Assembly: GCA_049509515.1 (NCBI GenBank)
Contig: JBEKZV010000010.1
Span: 47,632-111,631 of the forward strand
Reading direction: 5' to 3'
Origin: JBEKCP01 sp049509515
GTDB lineage: Bacteria > Planctomycetota > Planctomycetia > Pirellulales > Thermoguttaceae
DNA: 64,000 bases
Shown: in pieces, positions 25,322 to 33,184 of the stretch
Layout: each line of letters begins with the position of its first letter
Numbering within the stretch: the stretch's first letter is position 1
The notes under the pieces: generated by a model
The model's input: the letters and a program-made list of their open reading frames with translations, nothing else
Databases searched by the model: none
Told to the model about the DNA's origin: nothing
Made by a program: the position numbers and the translations under genes

Positions 25322-26527
25322 ATGCTCCAGGGCAACGCGATCATCGGGCAAAGCGGCGGCCCGACCAGTGTCATCAATGCCAGCCTCTGCGGCATCCTGC
25401 AGGCGTGTTTCGGGCAGAAGGCCATCCGCCGGACGCTCGGCATGCGCTTCGGGATCGAAGGCCTGATCGAGGGACAGGTGGTCGACCTGGGCCGCGAGGA
25501 CCCGGCTTTGATCGAGGCCCTCCGCAGTACCCCCAGCTCGGCCCTGGGAAGCTGCCGCTACAAGCTCCAGGACGCCGACTTCCCCCGCATCCTCCAGCGG
25601 CTCAAGCAGCACGACGTCCGCTATTTCTTCCTCATCGGCGGCAACGACACCATGGACACGATCCACCGCGTCGAGGCGTATTGCCGCGCGAGCGGCTACG
25701 AGCTGCTGGGCGTCGGGGTGCCGAAGACCGTCGATAACGACTTGTGCGGCACCGACCACACGCCCGGCTTCGGCAGCGCCGGGCGGTACGTGGCCCTGTC
25801 GGTCAAGCAGGCGGGCGTCCTCGCCCGGGACATGAAGCGCGTCGACCAATACGTGATCTTCCAGACTGTGGGCCGGTCGGCGGGCTGGCTGCCGGCGGCC
25901 GCGGCGTTGGCGAAGGTGGCCGAGGACGACGCCCCGCACTTGATCCTGTTGCCCGAGCGGCCCTTCGATCGCGACCGCTTCCTGGCCGGCGTGAAGCGTT
26001 GCCACGAGCGATACGGCTGGTGCAGCGTCGTGTGCGGCGAGGGGATTCGCCATGCCGACGGCACGCCGGTGAGCGCTTCGTCGGTGCAGGACAAGTTCGC
26101 CAACGTCGAGTTCGGCGCCATGGGCGGCACGAGCGCGGCGATGCGGTTGCACCACATGATCCACGCCGCTTACGGCTGGCGCGGCGAGTTCCAGGTCTGC
26201 GAATCGCTCTCGATGTGCGCCGCCGATCGCGTCCATCCCGGCGACCTGGAAGAGGCGTATGCCTGCGGCCGGCGGGCCGTCGAGCTGGCGGCCGGCGGCG
26301 CCTCGGGCGTGATGGTCAGTATCGTCCGCGACGGCAGCGACCCCTATCGCTGGTCGCTCGCGACGGCGCCGCTGGCCGAGGTCGCCCTGGGCGCCAAGCC
26401 GCTGCCGGACGCCTATATCACCGCCGAGGGGAACTTCGTCACGCCCGCCTGCCTGGAATACCTCCGGCCGCTGGTCGGCCCCCTGCCCGACTATGTCCGC
26501 CTGGCCGGCGTGAGCAATGGGCAGTGA
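25322..26527 (+). CDS. pfp: 6-phosphofructokinase, pyrophosphate-dependent type
   Basis: A 401-residue enzyme phosphorylating fructose 6-phosphate. ATG 25322 has AAGGAG eight bases upstream. IGQSGGPTSVINA starts the nucleotide fold. The GGNDTMDT loop carries Asp where ATP enzymes have Gly, and GVPKTVDNDL carries Lys where ATP enzymes have Gly; both are marks of PPi-dependent enzymes. MGGTSAAMRLHH and the ES-containing motif follow. The last few residues (SNGQ) and the stop codon come from a heptanucleotide repeat. Confidence 0.92.
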   Translation: MLQGNAIIGQSGGPTSVINASLCGILQACFGQKAIRRTLGMRFGIEGLIEGQVVDLGREDPALIEALRSTPSSALGSCRYKLQDADFPRILQRLKQHDVRYFFLIGGNDTMDTIHRVEAYCRASGYELLGVGVPKTVDNDLCGTDHTPGFGSAGRYVALSVKQAGVLARDMKRVDQYVIFQTVGRSAGWLPAAAALAKVAEDDAPHLILLPERPFDRDRFLAGVKRCHERYGWCSVVCGEGIRHADGTPVSASSVQDKFANVEFGAMGGTSAAMRLHHMIHAAYGWRGEFQVCESLSMCAADRVHPGDLEEAYACGRRAVELAAGGASGVMVSIVRDGSDPYRWSLATAPLAEVALGAKPLPDAYITAEGNFVTPACLEYLRPLVGPLPDYVRLAGVSNGQ

Positions 26528-26555
26528 GCAGTGGGCAGTGGGCAGTGAGCAGTGT
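26521..26555. repeat. Heptanucleotide tandem repeat (GCAGTGA/G)
   Basis: Five units GCAGTGA, GCAGTGG, GCAGTGG, GCAGTGA, GCAGTGT. The TGA of the first unit is the stop codon of the phosphofructokinase gene. Confidence 0.85.
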
Positions 26556-26705
26556 AGATCTCCCAAAAAGCCCGCCGACTGCGTCGGCGGGGTGCCCGCA
26601 AAGAGGGTCGGTGGGCGGCGGGCAGAAAGGCGAGAAGGGTGAGAACGGCGTGAAAAACGCGAGGCGACTCTCAAATCGCCAATCCAAAATCTCCGCCGCC
26701 CGCTG

Positions 26706-26747
26706 CCACTCGCCACTCGCCACTCGCCACTACCCGCTACCCACCAC
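26706..26747. repeat. Heptanucleotide tandem repeat (CCACTCG)
   Basis: Three CCACTCG units followed by CCACTAC, CCGCTAC and CCACCAC. It reaches the 3' end of the ROK kinase gene. Confidence 0.8.
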
Positions 26748-27764
26748 CGGGCAATCCTGCCGTGCGACCCCCGCGGCGCCGATCACGCCCGCGTCGCCGC
26801 CGAGGCTGGCCAGGTCGATCGACGTTCTCCGGGCAACGTGCGGCAGGGCCCGCCGCCGGACCTCTTCCCGCACCCGGTCCAGGAAGCGGCGGCCCAGCGG
26901 GCTCTCCTGCCCGCCAAACGTCATGGCCCCACCCAGGAAAACGCCCTCCGGCTGGAGCATGTGCATTAAGCTCACTACGCCGACGCCCAAGTAGCGGGCG
27001 GTCTCCAGCACGATCTCCAGCGAGAACTCGTCTCCCGCCTCGGCCTCGACGGCGATCAACTTCGGCGTCAGCTTCTCCCCCGCGGCAAGCCGGGCGGAAA
27101 GCGAGCTCCGCCGCCCCCCGCTCAGGGCCTCCCGCGTCCGCTTGATGACGGCCGTCGCGCTGGCGTAGGCCTCCAGGCACCCGCGACGCCCGCAGCCGCA
27201 CACTCGGGCAGCGTCGGTAAAATCCAGAATGATGTGGCCCGACTCGCCCCCGTAACTGTGCTCGCCGCGGACCACGCGGCCTCCGAGGATCACGCCGCAA
27301 CCGACGCCGGTGCCCAGCGTCAGAAGGACCAGGCTTGCCAGGCCGCGGCCGGCCCCCACCCAGAACTCGCCGTAGGCCGCGGCGTTGGCGTCGTTCTCGA
27401 ACGTCACCGGCAGGCCGCTGTGATAGGCCACCCGGTCGCGGATGGGGAAATCCTCCCAACCCTTGAGGTTGATCGGCGTCGTATACCTGCCCGCAGGCAG
27501 GTCCATCGGCCCGGCGGAGGCGAACCCCACCCGGGTGACCGACCGAACACCAGCCTCGCGGATGGCCTGATGGACGGCGGCGCCCATCCGTCCCGCGGCG
27601 TCTTCCGGACCCCGCTGGACCTCGGCCGGAATGCTCACCCAGGACAACGGCCGACCCAGATCGTCGATTACCCCGACCCGGATATTCGTTCCCCCCAAGT
27701 CGATCCCCGCGAAGAACGGCTCCTTGGCCTCCCGGGCCGTAACAAGCTGGCGCGTCTCCGGCAT
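26730..27764 (-). CDS. ROK-family sugar kinase (glucokinase-like)
   Basis: A 344-residue kinase. The ATP-binding DLGGTNIRVGVID is near residue 22, FENDANAAAYGE carries the catalytic Asp, TLGTGVGCGVILGG follows, and the ROK zinc site is CGCGRRGCLE. It probably phosphorylates glucose or an amino sugar. It converges on the phosphofructokinase gene, which suggests local sugar metabolism. It starts at ATG 27764. The last residues overlap a heptanucleotide repeat. Confidence 0.93.
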   Translation of the reverse strand: MPETRQLVTAREAKEPFFAGIDLGGTNIRVGVIDDLGRPLSWVSIPAEVQRGPEDAAGRMGAAVHQAIREAGVRSVTRVGFASAGPMDLPAGRYTTPINLKGWEDFPIRDRVAYHSGLPVTFENDANAAAYGEFWVGAGRGLASLVLLTLGTGVGCGVILGGRVVRGEHSYGGESGHIILDFTDAARVCGCGRRGCLEAYASATAVIKRTREALSGGRRSSLSARLAAGEKLTPKLIAVEAEAGDEFSLEIVLETARYLGVGVVSLMHMLQPEGVFLGGAMTFGGQESPLGRRFLDRVREEVRRRALPHVARRTSIDLASLGGDAGVIGAAGVARQDCPVVGSG

Positions 27765-28207
27765 GATCCACCCACAAGAACAAAAAAAGTCTTCCCGCCG
27801 CCCCCTTTACGCCCCCGCCCGGGCGGCAGACAAGCAGTATAGGGAATCAGCGTCAGTTGCGGAAGAGGCGGGAGGGATTGCGGATTTTAGATTTTGGATT
27901 TTGGATTTGAGATTTGGCTCGCGTTTTTCACGCCCTTCACACTCTTCGCCCCCTTCCTGTCCTTCCCGCCACCTGTCACCTGCCACCTGTCACCTGTCAC
28001 CTGTCACCTGTCACCTGCCACCTGTCACCTGTCACCTGTCACCTGCCACCTGTCACCTGTCACCTGTCACCTGCCACCTGTCACCTTACACCTGTCACCT
28101 TACACCTGCCCCCTGCCCCCTGCCCGCCGCTTGCCGCCGGCGGCGGCGCGGCGTATCATGGGCGCTTGCCTTTTTAAGTCTCCCGGAGCCCTTGTGAGTT
28201 GCGCCCG
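27765..28207. other. Intergenic region with a long heptanucleotide array
   Basis: 443 bases between divergent glk-like and dapA genes. More than a third is the repeat at 27969-28122. No gene was seen. Promoters for both sides should be here but were not identified. Confidence 0.6.
27969..28122. repeat. Long heptanucleotide array, 22 units (TCACCTG/CCACCTG)
   Basis: Twenty-two contiguous 7-bp units, mostly TCACCTG with CCACCTG interspersed, ending in ACACCTG and CCCCCTG variants. It is the longest such tract in the window and ends 85 bases before dapA. Unit number is likely to vary between strains. Confidence 0.95.
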
Positions 28208-29095
28208 ATGTCCACCCGCAGTGAAGATTTCGCCGGTCTGACCGTGGCTCTTGTGACCCCCTTTCGGGAGGGGCAGGTCGATGTCGAGGCCCTGCAGCGG
28301 AACGTCGAGTTCCAGATCGCGGCGGGCACGACCTGCGTCTGCCCGGTGGGGACCACCGGCGAGTCGCCCACCCTTTCGCACCCGGAGCACGAGCGGGTGA
28401 TCGCCGCGGTGGTCGAGGCGGCGGCCGGCCGCATCAAGGTGATGCCCGGCACCGGCTCGAACAGCACGGACGAGGCCCTGCGGCTGACCCGCTGGGCGGC
28501 CAAGCGCGGGGCGGACGCCGCGTTGGTCGTGGCTCCCTACTACAACAAGCCCACCCAGGAGGGCTTCTACCGGCACTTCCAGACGCTCGCCCATGCGGTG
28601 GACATCCCGATCTGCATCTACAACATCCCCGGCCGGACCGCCAAGAACGTCGAGCCGGAGACGATCCTCCGCCTGGCCGAGATCCCCAACATCACCATGG
28701 TCAAGGAATCGACCGGCTCGATGGACCAGGCCTCGCAGATCGTGGCCAAGAGCGATCTGACGCTCCTGAGCGGCGATGACAGCCTGACGCTGCCGCTCTT
28801 GGCCCTCGGGGGGCGGGGGGTGGTCTCGGTGGTGGGCAACATCGTGCCCAAGGACGTGATCGCCCTCGTGCGCGGCTTCGACGCCGGCGACCTGGCCGAG
28901 GCCCGCTGCCGGCACTACCAACTCTTCCCACTCTGCCGCGACATGCTCGGCCTGGCCACCAATCCCATTCCGATCAAGGCCGCCATGCAGCTCTTGGGCC
29001 GCGACACGGGCGAGCTGCGGATGCCGCTCCTTCCGCTCGCTGAAGTCGAGCGGGAAAAACTCCGCGGCACGCTGGCGGCCTACGGGCTGCTGTGA
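28208..29095 (+). CDS. dapA: 4-hydroxy-tetrahydrodipicolinate synthase
   Basis: A 295-residue class I aldolase of the lysine/diaminopimelate pathway. It condenses pyruvate with aspartate semialdehyde. The GTTGE motif is at 48-52, Tyr138 is in CIYNIPGRT, and the Schiff-base Lys166 is in MVKESTGS. ATG 28208 gives a normal N-terminus. A remnant matching its last codons lies 4 kb downstream at 33098-33169. An N-acetylneuraminate lyase role is less likely given IPGRT. Confidence 0.93.
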   Translation: MSTRSEDFAGLTVALVTPFREGQVDVEALQRNVEFQIAAGTTCVCPVGTTGESPTLSHPEHERVIAAVVEAAAGRIKVMPGTGSNSTDEALRLTRWAAKRGADAALVVAPYYNKPTQEGFYRHFQTLAHAVDIPICIYNIPGRTAKNVEPETILRLAEIPNITMVKESTGSMDQASQIVAKSDLTLLSGDDSLTLPLLALGGRGVVSVVGNIVPKDVIALVRGFDAGDLAEARCRHYQLFPLCRDMLGLATNPIPIKAAMQLLGRDTGELRMPLLPLAEVEREKLRGTLAAYGLL

Positions 29096-29264
29096 GCGGC
29101 GGTGGATTCAGACGCCCAGTTCAAGCTGACAATGAAGTGGGCGGGCCGTCAGCGGAGATGTCTTTCCGCCCCCCCGCACTGTGTCACTCAACCGGCCGCG
29201 GGCACAACGCATGGCGGAATGGCGGAGAGGGACCGGCGACCGCCGTCGCGAGCCGTATGAGCAG

Positions 29265-29525
29265 CTACAAGTCCCCGTCACTATCAAAAGGAGAGTGGCC
29301 TGATGTGGCGGCGAACTCATTTTGCTCGCGATAGAGTTCGCGACGTGCCTCGTCCAGCACCAAGTCCAGGGACTTGGGTGCAGGCTGCCTCGCGACAATC
29401 CCCTCGAACAGCTTTCGCACGGCGTCCCCGTAAACCCGCCCGACAAGGTCGGCATACGCCCGCACTTCAGCTTCCGGCATCTGTGAGAAGCCTTGTTCCG
29501 AGAGGCCCTGAATTGAATCGCTCAC
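29265..29525 (-). CDS. Hypothetical small acidic protein
   Basis: An 86-residue frame from GTG 29525, with balanced composition (SQMPEAEVRAYADLVGRVYG, LVLDEARRELYREQNEF) and an acidic tail. No family recognised. It follows the next frame by 7 bases and lies opposite the large accessory gene at 29918. The ribosome-binding site is weak. Confidence 0.45.
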   Translation of the reverse strand: MSDSIQGLSEQGFSQMPEAEVRAYADLVGRVYGDAVRKLFEGIVARQPAPKSLDLVLDEARRELYREQNEFAATSGHSPFDSDGDL

Positions 29526-29532
29526 TTGTCTA

Positions 29533-29802
29533 TTACTCGTCAGTTGCGTTGTGCGAATTTAGCCCCCCCCACACATTCACAACGATTATAACACGCCGAC
29601 CTGGGATGACAATGCCAGCGCGACCACCGTAGCGCTCGGCGACGAAGGTCCGGAACCGCACCTGGGGGCCGAACCAGCGCCTGTTAAAATAGCGTGGATG
29701 CGAAGGATAGAAAAGCTTCGGCAAGCGAGCCACAATCGCGGGCTTTCGTAAAATTTCAAAGAGACACTTGCACCTCAAATGGGTTGACAATTCCAGTCGC
29801 AA
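29533..29802 (-). CDS. Hypothetical basic protein
   Basis: An 89-residue frame on the minus strand (LPKLFYPSHPRYFNRRWFG, GIVIPGRRVIIVVNVWGG), just upstream of the previous small gene. The Arg-rich, beta-like composition is protein-like but no family was recognised. The true start may be internal. A small toxin-like or degraded protein cannot be excluded. Confidence 0.35.
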   Translation of the reverse strand: MRLELSTHLRCKCLFEILRKPAIVARLPKLFYPSHPRYFNRRWFGPQVRFRTFVAERYGGRAGIVIPGRRVIIVVNVWGGLNSHNATDE

Positions 29803-29917
29803 TATCTACGCTCTAGCTTCTGGAAGTGTCCCACCCTGTGTGGTTACATGCTGTCGGGTGGTTCGCTGTAGCATGCCACCTGCCGTGACAAGTTGCCGCC
29901 GAGGAAAGGAGCAACCG

Positions 29918-32599
29918 ATGTGGGGTGTGGAAGAAGACAGGTTTCGTCGCGAAGTTGGCAACGATGAATTCAATCGCCTCAAAGAGCTGCGCACCTGGCT
30001 ATACCCCGGCCAGACTGGGGGTATGAAATTCCGGTCGGCGCCGTCGCTGGTGGCCAGGTCCGAGGCCGAACTATTCGACATTTCCATGCCCCGGTTCGCA
30101 TTTCGGGCATACCTGACCGACGACGAGGAGAGTTTCGTCAACGCACGACGGATTGAGACGTTTGCCCAAATGGCCGACAAGTGGGGTGAGCCCCCCGCAG
30201 GACAACTGGTCGACTGGGAACGCTTGTACGACGCAAAGACAAGCCCCGCCGGCCTCATCCGAGCCCGAAGGCCCAGTTGCATCGGAGATTCGCTCCTCAA
30301 GCCCCCAGAAAAGATCGACGAGGTTCGCGAATACCATGTGCTACAGGCCGAGCTCGGCTTGGCATACGGCGAACACAAGGAGATCAGGGGGGTGCCTTTT
30401 GTCCGGCATATCCGTCTAGGCGGCGGGATGTGCGGGCAGGCCGCGTGCTTCATGGCGACGGCCCTGCTGCAACACGAAGCAAGAGGCATCTATGGAGTGG
30501 CGGAAATCACGGCGCTGGCCAGCGGCCAGGACGGGCCCGCGATAACCATCAGCGGCATATCTGCGGACGGAATATGCAACTACTTCAATCATCGTGAAGT
30601 GGGGCTCAGCGCCTCCCGACAATACGTCCAACAGGTTGATGAGGATGAGCCTGCCCTCGTCCGGGAGCTTGGAGAGGCGCTGTCCGCCTACTCCATGTCG
30701 AACGTGCCGGTGATTCTCAGGGTGGACTTGGGACGAATGTGCGGAATCGAATATCGGGCCGCGAGTGGAGACAAGCCGCTGAAGGACGACCATCTCTTCA
30801 TGCGCAATGGGCTCGCGAGCTTGAAAGCTGTCGAGAAGTGTCGCGAGGAGGGCGTGAAGGAGCCAAAGCCCCGGCCCCACGCAGTGGTTGTCGTCGGCTG
30901 CCAGGCCAAACGGTCCGGAGCGGGGTGCGCGGCTGAACCTCTGCATTTTCTGATCAACGACCCGGCAACCTACCCCTTTCTCAGGGCCGATGCCCGGGTG
31001 CTGGCGAACATCCGCCAATATGACGCAACACGGTGGCAGAAGAGGAAGCTCGGCTTTTTTGAGTTCATTTCCGTAACTCCCCAGGCCGTGCGATTGCCGC
31101 TGTTGAACGTTCCCAATCCTCGAAACAGGGACAACCCGCACATGGGCCTGAAGGACATCGCCTTCAGAGTGCTGGCGAATCCGGTGGTGCCCAACCTCGA
31201 GAGGCTCGGACACGCGGCGATTCCAACCGATCGCGGGGTCGAAACTCGCCTGGTCGATCTACGGCCACCCGAGGGACAGGGCGCCAAAGACGGGGATTCC
31301 TGGCTCGAGGAGCGGGCGGCCCGCCTCCCAGAGGGCGCCAAGGAGGGGCTGTTGGAGCTGCTGCGCAGGGGCAAACTCCCTCCAAAATGGTGCTGGATTC
31401 ACTACGGCCATTCGCATTTGGTCGGCGGCCGGGAGGTCGAGTCTGTTTTTGTCTGGGATGCAACCGTTCCCCCGCCGCCGCAAGGGACGGAGGCCGTGCA
31501 GCTCATGGAAAAGTACCTTTTGGCCGCCCTTACCAGGGACTCCACGCAACAGGGCGCGGCATGGACGAAGGGTTACACTTGTCCCAAGGCAATCAAGCCG
31601 GCGCTGATCACATCGTTTCATACCGGCGCGATGCCCGATGTCAGAATCGCGTGGCCGGCAGACCCCATACCCGCCACGGATCTCTACGTTTTCATGAAGT
31701 TGGAGGTGGACCAGTGGCTAAAAAACAATCCCCGCTTCTCAGGCCCGCCCGACGGCCCCAAGCATCCCGTAGCAGTCATGGAACGACTTGCGGACAATCG
31801 GGAGGCCATCGACAAGTGGACTGCCGACGCGTACACATCGTTTCCGCCTGGGAAACCCGAGGAAATCGTCGCCCTTTCCTCGTTCGTGCCTGAGGTGACC
31901 TCGCCACAGCCCGATACATACGAGAAGGCGTGCCGCGCGGTGCGGTTCCTTGTCGAGTTTGCCTACGCGCTGAAGCGCCTAGGTCATAAACGCCTGCGGA
32001 CCATCGAACTGGTCATGGGCTCCCGCATCGGCGGCATTTGGCCTTTGCCGGGGGATAGTTACGCGGCTACGAAAATGAATGCCGCCGAGGCACGACACAG
32101 AATGCTCTCGGCCCTCGCACGAGCTGTGGCTCCGTACGCGAATCTCGCCAGCGACGATCGCGTCGCACTCGGGATCGAGCTCGAACCGGGACCACTGTAC
32201 CTGCTACACAACTGGCAGAGCCTTGTGGAAACATGCCGGCATATCGACAAGGACCCTCTGCTATCGAGGTTTGTGGGAGTGAACTTGGACATTGCCCATT
32301 GGCGTCTCGCCCGCGATATTGCGCCGGCGCAAGTTTGGGACACACCTGAGGTCCGCAACCGAATTGTCCACGCCCACATTTCGGATCATCATCGCTGCAT
32401 GCACGGCGATTTGCCGTTGTACGATGCCAATGCAGCGGAAGATTTTCGACCGTGGATTGAACTCCTCCACCGAATCGCATCCGATTGGAGAACCCCCGAC
32501 CTGCCACAGTTCAGCGGCTATGTGTCCGTGGAGTTGGAGGCGGCCAAGGACAAACAAGTTGTCGTTCAGTCCATCCAGCAACTCGAGCGCCTCCTTTAG
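29918..32599 (+). CDS. Two-domain protein: papain/C39-like fold fused to a xylose-isomerase-like TIM barrel
   Basis: An 893-residue protein from ATG 29918, with AAAGGAG six bases upstream. No signal peptide. The N-terminal half has a cysteine-peptidase-like triad pattern: Cys172 in GGGMCGQAACFMATALL, His321 in RPHAVVVVGC and Asn347/Asp348 in FLINDPAT. This spacing fits peptidase C39/papain-type domains. A middle region (about 400-640) is unassigned. The C-terminal 240 residues match the AP-endonuclease-2/sugar-isomerase barrel: IELEPGP with Glu754, NLDIAHW (Asp791, His794), VHAHISDHH, and VSVELEAA with Glu872, all possible metal ligands. No known family has this pairing to my knowledge. Base composition is somewhat less GC-rich than neighbours, suggesting transfer. 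Confidence 0.85.
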   Translation: MWGVEEDRFRREVGNDEFNRLKELRTWLYPGQTGGMKFRSAPSLVARSEAELFDISMPRFAFRAYLTDDEESFVNARRIETFAQMADKWGEPPAGQLVDWERLYDAKTSPAGLIRARRPSCIGDSLLKPPEKIDEVREYHVLQAELGLAYGEHKEIRGVPFVRHIRLGGGMCGQAACFMATALLQHEARGIYGVAEITALASGQDGPAITISGISADGICNYFNHREVGLSASRQYVQQVDEDEPALVRELGEALSAYSMSNVPVILRVDLGRMCGIEYRAASGDKPLKDDHLFMRNGLASLKAVEKCREEGVKEPKPRPHAVVVVGCQAKRSGAGCAAEPLHFLINDPATYPFLRADARVLANIRQYDATRWQKRKLGFFEFISVTPQAVRLPLLNVPNPRNRDNPHMGLKDIAFRVLANPVVPNLERLGHAAIPTDRGVETRLVDLRPPEGQGAKDGDSWLEERAARLPEGAKEGLLELLRRGKLPPKWCWIHYGHSHLVGGREVESVFVWDATVPPPPQGTEAVQLMEKYLLAALTRDSTQQGAAWTKGYTCPKAIKPALITSFHTGAMPDVRIAWPADPIPATDLYVFMKLEVDQWLKNNPRFSGPPDGPKHPVAVMERLADNREAIDKWTADAYTSFPPGKPEEIVALSSFVPEVTSPQPDTYEKACRAVRFLVEFAYALKRLGHKRLRTIELVMGSRIGGIWPLPGDSYAATKMNAAEARHRMLSALARAVAPYANLASDDRVALGIELEPGPLYLLHNWQSLVETCRHIDKDPLLSRFVGVNLDIAHWRLARDIAPAQVWDTPEVRNRIVHAHISDHHRCMHGDLPLYDANAAEDFRPWIELLHRIASDWRTPDLPQFSGYVSVELEAAKDKQVVVQSIQQLERLL

Positions 32600-32857
32600 G
32601 CCAGCGCGTATTGAAAGAAGTGCTGCCCTTCTGAGACGGAATGAGTGGCAGAAGTTTGTTGAACTCGGGCCAGGCGACCCGCTATGATCCGGCGGCCGGA
32701 GCCTCTCTCGGCAGAGAGCCTTGGCGGCGGCGAGCTTTGACAATTCGGCGCACGTAAGTCCCCAGAGAAACGCGCACCTGGAGCTATCTCGCAGTCTGTT
32801 GACCGGAAGCCGGCAGACCGGGTGCCCAGTGGAGGGGGCCGTCCTGGAGATCTTTGA

Positions 32858-32963
32858 AAACGACGACCAAAAAAGTAGTGCAGCGATCATTTTCCCGCCA
32901 AAAACGCGTTGTTTTTGCACGCGAACTCGATCGCGAAAACGACGACCAAAAAGTGCAGCGTGG
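32858..32963. repeat. Short direct repeat GAAAACGACGACCAAAAA
   Basis: Two copies (starting near 32858 and 32937), each followed by GTGCAGCG-like sequence. They lie in the gap after the fusion-protein gene and could be scars of an excision or ends of a lost element. Confidence 0.5.
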
Positions 32964-33097
32964 AAGAACGGGGACACAACACCAGTTCTTGCCGAACCGA
33001 GTGGGGCTTGGCATCTTGACACCTTTAGGGGCGGGGGATAATCTTGGCGCGGAATGCTGGGGACCGAGGAGTTCAGTGAATCCCGGATTTTGTCCCC

Positions 33098-33169
33098 GGA
33101 CTTCGGGTTCCCCTGGGTGAAGTCCAGCGGGACAAGTTCCGCCGCACCCTGGCAGCCTTTGGGCTGCTC
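33098..33169 (+). pseudogene. Remnant of a dapA 3' end
   Basis: Translated in the frame of the next gene, the stretch reads LRVPLGEV then QRDKFRRTLAAFGLL. It matches the end of the intact DapA at 28208-29095 (LRMPL, then EVEREKLRGTLAAYGLL). It has a TGA upstream at 33077 and no stop at the old end; the frame runs on into ATG 33185. It indicates that a second dapA-like gene once stood here and was deleted down to its last 24 codons. Confidence 0.65.
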
Positions 33170-33184
33170 CGAGGGAAGCCTCAA

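Larger units (their letters stand above)
32600..33184. other. Intergenic region with short direct repeats and a dapA remnant
   Basis: 585 bases with no intact gene. It holds a pair of related segments (GAAAACGACGACCAAAAA) about 80 bases apart and, at its end, a 3' remnant of dapA. The mixed content suggests past insertion and deletion. Confidence 0.6.

Noticed and set aside
27969..28122. Coding repeat protein (TCHLSPVTC-like translation)
   Set aside because: All frames through the 7-bp array give simple periodic peptides with no ribosome-binding site; it is one of many non-coding heptamer tracts.
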